Origin: Salvia splendens | Lineage: Eukaryota; Streptophyta; Magnoliopsida; Lamiales; Lamiaceae | NCBI RefSeq assembly: GCF_004379255.2 | Contig: NC_056047.1 | Span: 21,218,293 to 21,282,292 of the forward strand | Direction of reading: 5' to 3' | Length of the DNA: 64,000 nucleotides | Part shown: positions 32,433 through 43,290 of the stretch, piece after piece | Position numbering within the stretch: position 1 is the first letter of the stretch | How the letters are laid out: the number at the start of each line of letters is the position of its first letter | Program-made: the position numbers and the translations under genes | The notes under the pieces: model-generated | What the model was told of the DNA's origin: nothing | The model's database searches: none | The model's input: the letters and a program-made list of their open reading frames with translations, nothing else

Positions 32433-35400
32433 TTAGGCGATAATGGAGAGTGCGCGTAGTGGCATTTCCTCCACTACACACAACTCAGAATTATCCCTAA
32501 AAACCTTCACCCGATGACCATTAACAAGAAATGAGGTAGAGTTTGAGGCACTTTCCTGGATCTCCACTGTTCCATTCGCTCGGAGGCCAACAATAGTGTA
32601 AGGCCCAATCCATTTGGATTTTAGCTTTCCTGGTAGCAGCTTGAGTCTGGATTAGAAAAGGAGAACCTTCTGACCAACGTGAAGTTCCTTGACCCGGAGG
32701 TTTTTGTCATGCCTTAGCTTCGTCTTCTCTTTGTACCACATCGCGGACTCATAAGACTCATGCCTTAATTCCTCTAGTTCTTGAAGCTGCAGTTTCCTCT
32801 CTTCTTCACACGCTTGAGGGTTCATGTTAATTTCTTTGACCGCCCAATATGCCCTGTGTTCCATACCTACAGGCAAATGGTACATCTTGCCAAACACTAT
32901 CCTGTAGGGTGACATCCCAATAGGCGTTTTATAGGCTGTCATGTAGGCCCATAGTGTGTCGTCAAGCCTCTTACTCCAGTCTTTCCTTGACGGATTCACC
33001 GTCTTCTCTAGTATTGCCTTGATCTCTCTATTTGATATTTCCGCCTGCCCATTTGACTGAGGATGATAAGGTCCAGACAGCCTGTGATGGACTCCATATT
33101 TTCTCATTAGAGCTTCTATCATTCGGTTTCGGAAGTGTGTTCCTTGATCCGAAATAACAGCCCTAGGTACACCATACCTGTTAAAAATGTTAGACTTAAG
33201 AAATTTTGCCACCTCACCGACTTCACAAGAGGTGGTAGCCTTGGCCTCCATCCATTTCAACACATAATCTACCGCCACAAGGATATACGTGTTCCCATAT
33301 GAGGATGGAAAAGGTCCCATGAAATCCATTCCCAAGACGTCAAAGATTTCGCAGACGATTACTGGGACATGTGGCATTTCGTCTCTTTTGGAAATTCCCC
33401 ATGTCTGCTGACATCTCTCACAATTCTGGCAGAATTCGAAGGCATCCTTGTGTAACGTAGGCCAATAAAAACCACTATCTAACACCTTCCTTGTTGTCTT
33501 CCTTGGTCCAAAGTGACCTCCACAAGCTAGGGCATGGCAATGATTAAGCACATCCCTCTGTTCCCATTCTGGAATACACCTCCTAATTACTTGGTCGACT
33601 CCCATTCTCCATAAATATGGGTCGTCCCAAAAATAATACTTGGCTTCGCTTTTCAGTTTCATCTTCTGGGCTCGGGTGATTGATTGAGAACTTGGCACCT
33701 CTCCCGTGACGAAGTAGTTTGCTAGGTCTGCGAACCACGGCTCAGTGCTCAATTGACACTTCCCTTTTTCAGAATCTCCTGGACCTGTTAACGCCATCAC
33801 CATTTCCCAACAGATGGGTCTAGGAAATGTTCCTATACAGTACAGATGCTCCTCCGGGAATGCATCAGGTATAGCTTCATCCGTCTCTCCTTGGAAAATC
33901 CTGCTCAAGTGATCAGCCACTTTGTTTTCTGTCCCCTTTTTGTCTCGAACTTCGCAATCTAATTCCTGCAAAAGTAACACACAGCGGATTAATCTTGGCT
34001 TGGATTATTTCTTCGCCAACAAGTACTTGATAGCCGCGTGGTCAGTGAAGACTATCACACTCGACCCCAGCAAGTATGGGCAAAACTTCTCAAACGAGTA
34101 TACTACCGCCAGCATTTCCTTTTCCGTGGTGTCATAGTTCTTCTGGGCTTGATTGAGTGTTTTCGATGCATAAAAAATCACATAGTTTTTCCCATCGATT
34201 CTTTGGCCTAGTACTGCCCCCACTTCGTAATCACTTGTGTCGCACATTATTTCAAACGGTAAACTCCAGTCTGGCGCTCTGATAATAGGGGCAGAGGCTA
34301 GTTTATCCTTCAGTAGCTGAAAAGCTTCCTTGCACCCCTCATTGAAAACGAAATCAACTTCATTATGCAACAAATGAGTGAGTGGTTGGGCAATCCTCGC
34401 AAAATCCTTAATGAATCTTCTGTAGAAACCCGCATGTCCTAGGAATCCTCTAAGTTCTTTCTGATTCGTAGGGTAAGGCAGTTTTGAGATCACATCAACC
34501 TTCGCTTGGTCTACCTGTATACCCCTCTCTGAAACTACATGCCCTAGGACAATTCCTTCAGGGACCATAAAGTGGCATTTCTCGAAATTTAAGACCAAAT
34601 GCTTTTCCTGGCACCTCCTCAATACTATATCCAAACTTGCTAGACAGGAGTCAAAAGAATTCCCATACACAGTGAAATCATCCATGAAAATTTCGATACA
34701 ATCCTCCAATAAATTCGAGAAAATACTCATCATACACCGTTGAAAAGTGCCTGGTGCATTGCATAGATCGAACGACATTCTTCTATAAGCATACGTGCCA
34801 AAAGGACACGTAAATGTAGTCTTCTCTTGATCTTCAGGATCTACGTAGATTTGGAAGTATCCACTGTATCCGTCAAGGAAACAAAAATATTGCTTTCCCG
34901 CCAGCCATTCTAACATCTGACCAATGAATGGAAGCGGGAAATGATCTTTCCTAGTTGCTTCGTTCAGCTTTCTATAATCGATGCATATCCTCCACCCAGT
35001 AACAAGTCGAGTGGGAACCAATTCATTCTTATCATTCTTGACTAACTGAATCCCTGATTTTTTTGGTACCATGTGAACTGGGCTGTCCCACTCACTATCG
35101 GGTATGGAATAGATGATGCCTAAGGATAGCAGTTTCAAAACTTCCTTCAGAACTTCCTCTCTCATGTTCGGATTAAGCTTACGCTGTGGGTCCCTGTAGG
35201 CTTTCGCTCCATCTTCCAACCGGATATGATGCATGCAAAGATCAGGACTGATTCCTACCAGATCGGAGAGAGTCCATCCTATAGCCTTCTTGTTTCTTCT
35301 GATCACATTCAGCAATTCCTCCTCCTGTTCCTTGGTCAAGTTGTTGTTGATGATAACGGGAAAAGTCTCATTCTCTTCTAGATAAGCATACTTGAGGCCT

Positions 35401-35450
35401 GGTGGGAGCACCTTCAGTTCTTTCTTCAGGGTACTCGCCTCCTGGGGCAA
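32433..35450 (-). pseudogene. Athila-2 reverse transcriptase, RNase H and integrase
   Basis: Closely similar to Athila-1 pol. The RT shows [20 protein letters not shown], then [13 protein letters not shown] (MPFGL is changed) and the FMDD catalytic motif near 34675-34690. RNase H (CDTSDYEVGAVLG) is cut by an in-frame stop at 34005-34007. The integrase zinc finger ([20 protein letters not shown]) and DDE core ([37 protein letters not shown]) follow, with a second in-frame stop at 32652-32654. The frame ends at 32433. Both stops fit single-base changes of Glu or Gln codons. Confidence 0.9.
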
Positions 35451-38024
35451 AGGGGGTTAATAACATCGATAGCATGCAAATTTTCTACATCAAGAGGTTT
35501 CTTCATTGCTTCATCGATGCTAAAGGTATATTTTTCCCCATTGTAGTCAAGGCATATAGTTCCATCAAAAACATCAATTATGGTCTTGGTTGTACGGAGA
35601 AAAGGCCTCCCTAGAAGTACACCACTAGACTCAGCAGACTCATTGTCACTCATCTTTATCACATGGAAATCGGCAGGATATAAAAAATTATGCACCTTGA
35701 CGATAACATTTTCTAAGACTCCCTCTGGACAGATACACGACCTATCTGCCAATTGAATTACCACTTTTGTATCGACCATCCCTACTCCTACCAGCTTCTT
35801 GTAAATGGAAAGCGGTAAAACATTTATCGATGCCCCTAAATCACACATGGCATGCTCAATTCTGACACCGCCGATTGAAATAGGCAAGGTAAACATACCT
35901 GGGTCAGTGCACTTGGAGGGCATTCTCCGCTTCTGAATCACTGCTGATGCATTTTCTCCAATCAGAATCTTCCCGCTTGGCCTCGTCTTTCCAGCTGTAA
36001 ACTCCTTAATGAATTTGCTGAAGACCGGTAGCTTTAAAGCTTGTAAGAATGGTAAGTTGATCTCCAATTTTCCGAAGATATCCATAAAATCCACCGGTTC
36101 ATCCTTCTTCCTCTTAACTTCTCCTCGGTGTGGAAACAGATTCACTTGTTTCTCTGCACTTGTAGATCCTCTAGCTGCAGGTCCGTCTGACTCCTTCCTC
36201 ACTACTTCATTTTCCATTTCCGGCTCTGGGTCTAGGAAAAATGGTTCTGCCTTACTTGGTAATGGCCTCCCCAAATCTCCTTCGTGAAGGTCATCTTTTC
36301 TCCCGGAACTGCTTCCCTTTAAGTGCCTAGGTCTAGAGGTTGTACCATTTCCTTCCTTGCTTCCTGTGGGGCTTGTCTCCTCATTCGTCCTCATCTCTGG
36401 ACCTTCATACCCCTTCCCGGATCTTAAAGTAATTAGACTGATGTTAGCTCTATCAGGCATCCTTACTGAGGCGGGAATCTTGCCTTCATTCCCTCGCATC
36501 TCGCTCAAGGAAGTTGCTATCTGAGACAGTTGCTTTGCCAACATATCCATTGCCGCCTTTTGCTCCTGCTGAGCATCCTGAAGCTTGTGGACTACGTCAT
36601 TGTTTGATTGCAAGTTGTTCTGCATATGCTGTTGAGAACTGACGAGGTCATGCACCATTTCATCCAGATTCCTTGGTGTTTTTGAATTTGGCTGACTGGG
36701 CCCTGGGCCTGCACTTGGATTCGAACCACTCGCTTGATTCTGGCGAAGGTTTCCTTGACCTCCTGAACTAATGTTGTACTGATTTCCTGGCCCTTGGTAG
36801 TTGGTTTGGAAATTCCTTTGGTGCGGTGGTACATAAGAGTTCCCTTGATGGTTTTGGTTCCTGTTCCCCCAATTCGGATGATCTCCATGGTTCCGATTAT
36901 TCCAGTTGCCCCTCTTGACTCCTTCCAGACCAGTTACCCTGTCTCTCGGGCTGAGGTGCAAACTGGATACTCTGTTGTGGTGCTGGCTGGCTCTGTTCGT
37001 TGCCCGACCATCTAAAATTGGGATGGTTCCTCCAGGTGCGTCTCTTTATCTCCCCGGATTCCAACTTCCATCGGGATTCAAACTCCCCATCGCATTAGCT
37101 TGGGTCTGGTACTCTCCTTCCTGAGGTCCATAATATTGTTGAAGTTGACTATGTCCTAGACCCGGAGGTTTTTCCTTCGCTTGTGAGGTTGGTAGTTTGG
37201 TCTTCTCGATTGCGTTCAACAGTGCTTTCTCAAGCCAGTCAATCCTTGCCTCTACCTTCTCATCATCTTGCTCCCTCATCGCATTCACTGATCCTCTCTT
37301 CACAAAATTCTGTGGGTTATCGTATGCCTTCTTGGCATCTATCAATTTTCCGAGGATTTCTCTTGTTTCGCTTCCCTTCTTCCTTGTAAAATTTCCCCCG
37401 CTCGAGGAGTTCATTAAATCCTTTGACTCAGGGTTTGCTCCTTCATAGAATAGATAATAGGTCTCTGCCTCTATCATCCTGTGATTTGGGCACGCATCCA
37501 ACAACCCTTTGAACCTCGACCAATATTGACTCAACGACTCGTCGTAGTCCTGCTTGCACTCCACTATTTCTTTCTTCAGAGCATTTGTTTTGTTGGAAGG
37601 GAAAAAGTAATCAAGGAACTCCAGTTTGAAATCCCTCCATGTGCGGATAGAATCCGGGGGTAACCTTAATAACCACGTGTTGGCTTCCCCCTTCAAGGCA
37701 AAAGGAACCGCACGCAGGCGATAGTTCTCCTCTGTTGCATCATTTGGCCTCTTCTGAATGCCATGTCCCCTATGTTTGATCGACTATGTTTGCCATGTCC
37801 CCTATTTCTTCCTCCTCTGTACTTGTTTCTGAAGACGATTTAGGATCCTCCCTTCTTGACGAGTTCCAATCCTCTTCACTTTCCGAACCAAACGGAAACG
37901 GATCTCCCATAGATAATCCCGATCTGGTGGTGACCGTAGATGCTGTGTCCTTGACCTGCCAAATAAACTGATCGTTCTTCCACCCAGACGAGTTACTATG
38001 TCCAAACCGTGAGCCTCTGCTCAT
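35426..38024 (-). pseudogene. Athila-2 gag and protease, internally deleted
   Basis: The start is MSRGSRFGHSNSSGW at 38024, behind the same splice-site-like tract as in Athila-1. Compared with Athila-1, the first part of the capsid is missing around 37740-37805, where a 32-bp unit is duplicated (TGCCATGTCCCCTAT at 37759-37773 and 37791-37805). Capsid sequence resumes (GEANTWLLRLPPDSIRTW, CPNHRM). Frame breaks lie near 37046 and 36900. From 36961 to 35426 gag C terminus and protease ([33 protein letters not shown]) form one continuous frame, showing that gag and protease are normally fused. The stretch between protease and RT is also shortened. Confidence 0.85.
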
Positions 38025-38027
38025 AAA

Positions 38028-38055
38028 CTGAAAATAAAAGAAAAGAAAGAAAAAT
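38028..38055 (-). promoter_or_regulatory. 3' splice-site-like tract before Athila-2 gag
   Basis: On the minus strand a pyrimidine-rich run ends TTTTATTTTCAG, then TTT and ATG. The layout equals that at 7816-7847 in Athila-1 although the surrounding sequence differs. Confidence 0.45.
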
Positions 38056-38108
38056 CAAAACTATGTACGCCAAAGTCCTCTAAACACAATCACAAATTAC
38101 GCCATCCA

Positions 38109-38126
38109 TCCCCAGCAACGGCGCCA
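38109..38126 (-). promoter_or_regulatory. Primer-binding site of Athila-2
   Basis: On the minus strand TGGCGCCGTTGCTGGGGA starts two bases inside the LTR, one base different from Athila-1. Confidence 0.82.
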
Positions 38127-38128
38127 TT

Positions 38129-39624
38129 TGAAGCGCGCGAGTGTGCTGATAGACATGTGTTCGTGTTCTATTGTTCTAGGTCGAGCCACTAAATCCAATG
38201 AATCCACTAGATCATTTGGTCTAGGAACTCAAGAGAATATAGAAGGCTCAGTCGTTGGACACACACTTCTCGCGTTCAAAGATCCCTCAACCCGTTATAC
38301 TATAGACTAGTATAGAGAAGTAGGGGTCGATCCCACGAAGATGGATAGGTAGGAGAGCATCTGAGGAACTTTGGATTAGAAAATGGCTGCTGCCACGCAA
38401 ATTTGGGTTGAGGTTTAACTACCACTAGACCTAGGCACGAAATTAACCTCTAGACCTAGGAAACTGTAAACATCATGCTGGCATCGAACAACCTTGTGGT
38501 AACAAAATAAATAACTAGCTTACTAGACCGAGCAAACGACTTCCTAATATCACTAAACAGAAAGCAGGTAAACAGTGGGGACCATATTCCAGAAACAGAA
38601 ACGTGCGAAATTAAAGCTGCAACTAACTAACAAAGCATTTAACTAACAACGACATGTATCTTAGGAGCTGAATCAAACTCAAACATGAAGAAAACAGAGC
38701 ACATATCTAGATTCAAACAGAATATAGAAATTCGGGCGTTGGAAACTTGCAAACAACCGGATATAAAACAAATCTACATATACTAGACGGAATGAAATGA
38801 AAACACGAAAGCTAGGCATAAATCTCGATCACTCTGTTTCAGATCCAACGTCGGATGCTCAATCTACTCCGGATCCAAGCAGTCCGAACCCAACAACAAC
38901 CAAAATCAGCTCCATAGTTCCCGATTCAACAAGATCTACTCCGATCAACACCAGATTCCAACGATGTCTCCCAACTCAGCAACCAATACAAAGTTCAAAC
39001 ATCAAACTCAGCAATCACAACAAACTCAAAATAATAAACATCCATAATCGAAATCGACATAAGCAGAGAAATTACGGAAAATAGAAATTTAATAACCAAA
39101 AGCAATTCAACCGCAAACAGGGCCGAACATCGAACGGAGAAGCTCGACGAGATCCACGACAGGAAACTAAAAATGAAAGCATTTAAATTGTATCTTCGCC
39201 CTTCTTGAGGACGGTGTTACCCAACTACTGTCTAGCAAACTATAACCCAGAACTACCCTACGATTCCCTCATGAATACCCAAGTGTGCAGAAGTGAGTGA
39301 GCTATGAGCTACAATATGTTAATGAGGCCTCCACCGAGAAGGTCCCTCCAGATTGCATTCTTTCTCCCTTATATAGGTGCGGACATAATCTTCTAGAAGC
39401 CTTCGTAGAAATCTTCATTCTACCCTTCAGCATCTTGATTTCCTCCGCCTTGTAATTTTTCTTCAAATTGCTCACTTATCCGCCAGTTCCTTGGACCATG
39501 CGAATGTCCTTCTCTTTTCCTGGATCTGGCGAAAACCTTCTACATACCTGGCTTAAAACATGTGTTAGACCCCGCAAACGTGTGAATTTAACCCCTTAAC
39601 CAATGCACGAAATTAGCCTTATCA
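38129..39624 (-). repeat. Athila-2 5' LTR
   Basis: 1496 bp, TGATAAGG...CTTCA on the minus strand, pairing with 26360-27835. A TATA-like element lies at 39367-39377. Confidence 0.9.
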
Positions 39625-39629
39625 CTGCT
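39625..39629. repeat. Target site duplication of Athila-2, right copy (CTGCT)
   Basis: CTGCT directly follows the Athila-2 LTR; from here the copia integrase frame continues. Confidence 0.9.
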
Positions 39630-41774
39630 GCAACTGCAGTATACTTGTTGAATAAATGCCCATCTTTAGCCATCAACATGGACACTCCTGACTTCAGATG
39701 GTATGGCTCTCATGGAGATTATGCAAGGCTGAAGCCATTCGGGTGCAAGGCATACTCACACATCAGGAGAAGCAAGCTTGAAGCAAGAGCCATAAAATGT
39801 GCTATGCTAGGCTATCAAAGGGGAGTGAAAGGTTATAGACTGTGGTCGATGGAGCCTGGGAATAATAGGGTAATAATCAGCAGAGATGTGACTTTTAGGG
39901 AAAGAGAGATGCCCTACATTGAGTTGAGTTCACATAATGAGGCTGCTAAGGATAGCACATCAGTGGAGGTGGAGCTTCTTGAGCAGATTGGATCAGATTC
40001 TGATATGGAGTCTGATGGAAATGAAGAGCCTCAAGTGGGATCATAAACTCAACCAAATCAACAAGGAGATGAGCTCAGAAACTACCAACTTGCAAGAGAC
40101 AGAGAAAGAAGAGTGATTGCTCCACCTGCCAGATACAACAACTCCGGTCTGGTGTACTATACTCTCTGTGTGGCCGAGGGAATAGAATGCTCAGAGCCAC
40201 AAAACTACAAAGAAGCATTGAGGAGTAGTGAGAGGACCAGATGGATGAAGGCAATGAAGGAAGAGATGGAGTCACTCATTAAAAACAATACATGGATTCT
40301 GGTGGAAAGAACTAAGCTCCAGAAATTGATTGGTTGTAAGTGGATTTTCAAAAGAAAGATCGAAGCTGCTCTTAGGAATAAAGTGAGGCACAAGGCTCGG
40401 CTTGTTGCTAAGGGATACACTCAGAAAGAAGGCATAGACTACAATGAGGTATTCTCCCCTGTAGTGAAACACAGATCCATTAGGATTTTGATGGCCATAG
40501 TATGTCAAAATGATTGGGAACTACAGCAAATGGATGTAAAAACGGCATTCCTTCATGGGGAGTTGGAGGAAAGTATTTACATGGAGCAGCCAGAGGGTTT
40601 TATAGAGCCGGGAAATGAGAATAATGTTTGTCTTTTGAAAAGGAGCCTCTACGGATTGAAGCAAAGTAGCCGGCAATGGAATAAGAAATTTGATGAGCAC
40701 ATGCTGCATTTTGGTTTCAGTAGATCAGATTATGACAGTTGCGTTTACATGAAGAAGGATGATGGGAGAGCAGTCGCATATCTCCTTCTATATGTGGACG
40801 ACATGCTCATTGTAGGTTCAGATATACATGAGATTGACAAGATAAAGTCAGACTTGAGCACATGTTTTGAAATGAAGGATTTGGGCGATGCAAGAAGGAT
40901 ATTGGGAATGTATATCATCAGAGATAGAAGGAAGGGAACATTGTGGCTAACACAACAAGAGTACATCAGTAAAGTCTTGAAGAAGTTCTAAATGACTGAC
41001 TCAAGATCGGTCATGACTCCTCTTGGCCCACATTTCAAGCTGAGCTCAGAGCAGAAGCCTAAAACTGAAGAAGAGAGGAAAGAAATGAGTAACCTGCCTT
41101 TTGCCAATATAGTAGGAAGTGTGATGTACACTATAGTGTGCACAAGACCTGATATAGCTCATGCCATAAGGTGTGTAAGCAGATATATGTCAGATCCGGG
41201 TAAGATCCATTGGCAAGCTCTAAAGTGGATCTTAAGATATCTTAAAGGATCTGGGAGTGTTGGGATATTGTACAGGAAGGGGTATGACTCAACAAAGGAT
41301 GCTGCTATGGGGTTTTGTGACTCTGATTTCACCACAAACTATGACAATAGGAAGTCACAGACATGATATATATTCACCTTGTATGGCTCTGCAGTTTCAT
41401 GGAAATCTGGATTGCAATCTGTGGTAGCTTTGTCGACAACGGAGGCTGAGTATATTGCACTTGCGGAAGCAGTTAAGGAGAGCTTTTGGATGAAAGGAAT
41501 CTTGAATGATTTTGGAGTGCAGCAGAGAGCTATCAGAGTACATTGTGATAGCAGCAGTGCAATTAGCCTATCGAAGCATCAAGTGTTTCATGAACGGAGT
41601 AAACACATAGATGTGAGGTTGCACTTTGTCAGAGATGAAGTGAGTAAGGGAGAGGTGAAGATTCAGAAGATAGGGACAGAAGATAACCCCGCGGACATGT
41701 TGACTAAGGTTCTGCCGGTGTCCAAGTTTTCTCATTGCTTGGATCTGGTGTGTCTGTGGTTCAGAGATAAGTAG
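39630..41774 (+). pseudogene. Copia-1 integrase 3' part, reverse transcriptase and RNase H
   Basis: The integrase C-terminal part resumes with VYLLNKCPSLAINMDTP. The RT includes WIFKRKIEAALRNKVRHKAR (near 40338), QMDVKTAFLHGELEESIYM (near 40529) and the catalytic YVDDMLIVG (near 40792). RNase H follows (CTRPDIAHAIRCVSRYM near 41138; ALSTTEAEYIALAEA near 41430; HCDSSSAISLSKH near 41539) and ends at a stop 41772-41774. Three in-frame stops break it at 40044, 40989 and 41364; these are base substitutions, not indels, so this part is truly dead. The frame is otherwise constant. Confidence 0.9.
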
Positions 41775-41824
41775 GAGCTTATGGAGATAAAGGGGGATAG
41801 AGGATTGATCATCATTGTTCAACC

Positions 41825-41836
41825 TAGGTGGAGATT
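41825..41836 (+). promoter_or_regulatory. Polypurine tract of Copia-1
   Basis: AGGTGGAGATTT lies directly before the LTR start TGTTAGG, the usual form for copia elements. Confidence 0.75.
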
Positions 41837-42378
41837 TGTTAGGAATAAAGGTTGAAAATGATGCATGGATGCAAGGGCTACGGTTATTTCAGTTAATTCG
41901 GTTGAAGACCGTTGCTCAATATCTCAAGACTTCAAGAATCGATTTCGGAATCGGTTGGCTTGTGCAAGCAGTTATGATGAGCTTCATGAAGTATAAAGAT
42001 TTAGTTGCATTCGAGCTGCATTCATTCATTCAACAACAACATTCATTTAGAAGTCGAGTTTCTTCTATAATCCACATACAGACACACAGCGCACAGATAG
42101 TTGAGTTCATTGTAGCTGAGTGTGATCGAGTGAGTCTTGTGAGTAGATTCATGTTGTAGCTCAATTCTGGGATTGTAATTGAGTGTGGGTGTTGTACAAA
42201 GTTTGATCAATAAATCCTATTCCTTCTCTCCCGTGGACGTAGGCTTGCAAAGGCCGAACCACGTAATTCTCTTGTGTTTTATTGCTTTCGTTTACGTTCC
42301 ATTTGTTCGTGCTATTCATATCGAGATCTTCATCAAAGTGTCTCGGTTGGAAGTCGGAATTCGGATCATACATTCACA
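41837..42378 (+). repeat. Copia-1 3' LTR
   Basis: TGTTAGG to TTCACA, matching 23885-24424. Confidence 0.92.
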
Positions 42379-42383
42379 TCGTC
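42379..42383. repeat. Target site duplication of Copia-1, right copy (TCGTC)
   Basis: Equals 23880-23884. Confidence 0.9.
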
Positions 42384-42410
42384 AAAATGCAATTTAACAG
42401 ATACTATAGA

Positions 42411-42483
42411 ATTAATCCAAGCAAAACATCATTTATTTTTTTAGCTCGAGAGCTCTTGAAATACTAATTCACTGTGTTTAACT
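42411..42483. repeat. Diverged direct repeat flanking Copia-1
   Basis: AATTAATCCAAGCAAAACAT, TTTTTTTAGCTCGAG and ATACTAATTCACTGTGTT here resemble 23776-23880 on the other side of Copia-1. The similarity is much longer than the 5-bp duplication, so the element inserted next to or within an older duplicated host segment. Confidence 0.6.
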
Positions 42484-42556
42484 AATGCAATTTAACCGAC
42501 ATTTTATTATATATTTTTACTTTCCTCTATTATATTCAAAATGTCCATATTATTGA

Positions 42557-43087
42557 GAGTATCCACATTTCATCCGCCCTAGTGTCAGAACTCAACCTCT
42601 GAAGTGAAAGTGGACCCTACAGATCCCGGAGTCTCGACCCGGTAGTCTTCGTGGCCTGGCCAACGGGCGCCGCCTCCGCCTCTACCTCTGCCACTGCCAA
42701 ACATCAGCATATCGTTGTCGACACTATTCGGGTTTGGGAATTGGCTCGGATCCATACTTGATAGAGAAAAGAGAAGAGAAAGAGAGTAGAGGAGGGAGTA
42801 TTGTGTGAAAAAGTGTGAAAAAAAGTAAATGAGGGAGGGAGTATTTATAAAATAAAAAAATATACGAAATTATAAACGTGTCGCACTCGTCCTCGGGCGT
42901 CGTCGTCCGACGCCTTGCAATGGGCGCCTGATGCATCTTCCGACGCGTCGGGCGACCAGGATGACCGAACTTTCGGTCGTCCCATTCGGACAGACGGTCG
43001 ATCATCCGCCTGCAATGGGCGGACGATCTCGCCCGAGGACGATTTTCGTGGATCGGATGGACGATCGTCAAACCATTGTGGATGCTT
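42557..43087 (-). mobile_element. Harbinger-like non-autonomous element (H3)
   Basis: The ends GAGTATCCAC and (complement) AAGCATCCAC are near-inverted and flanked by TGA on both sides (42554-42556, 43088-43090). The right end, CCATTGTGGATGCTT, resembles the terminus of H2 (CCATTGCGGATGCTA). It is 531 bp long with GC-rich internal sequence. Confidence 0.6.
42585..42755 (-). pseudogene. Short Gly-rich ORF in H3, likely an ORF remnant
   Basis: 56 residues starting MDPSQFPNPNSVDNDMLMFG and continuing with a Gly/Arg-rich stretch. I do not recognise a domain. Harbinger accessory ORFs often start with a short disordered Asn/Pro-rich region, so this may be the first part of one whose rest was deleted. 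Confidence 0.35.
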
Positions 43088-43290
43088 TGAGTGACACATG
43101 ATTTTAGGAGTAGTTGTTAAGTAGAGAGAAAAAAATAGTTAAATATTTTAATGAGAATAGAAGAAAAGAGAATGAGTTATTTCGAAATATAAAAAGTAGA
43201 CATGTTCACTAGGACAAACTAAAAAGGAAATATGGATATTATAAATGGGAAGGAGGGAGTATCATTTAAAGCTGCAGAGAAAAATGCTTA

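Larger units (their letters stand above)
26360..39624 (-). mobile_element. Athila-2: Athila-lineage element on the minus strand, inside Copia-1
   Basis: 13.3 kb with LTRs of 1476 and 1496 bp, a primer-binding site of the same type as Athila-1, a gag-pol region, a third ORF and conserved 3' noncoding blocks. The CTGCT duplication shows insertion into the copia integrase gene. The LTRs differ by about 46 substitutions by hand count (about 3 %), one 19-bp indel and one 1-bp indel. It contains internal deletions and C-to-T type nonsense codons, so it is not active as it stands. Confidence 0.92.
23885..42378 (+). mobile_element. Copia-1: Ty1/copia retrotransposon carrying nested Athila-2
   Basis: LTRs of 540 and 542 bp, TG...CA ends, a primer-binding site, a polypurine tract and a TCGTC target duplication define the element. 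Without Athila-2 (26360-39624 plus one 5-bp duplication) it is about 5.2 kb. Order is gag, protease, integrase, RT, RNase H, as in Ty1/copia. The lineage looks Tork-like from gag and RT, but this is tentative. Both homopolymer breaks and true in-frame stops are present. The LTRs differ by roughly 3 % by hand count. Confidence 0.92.
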
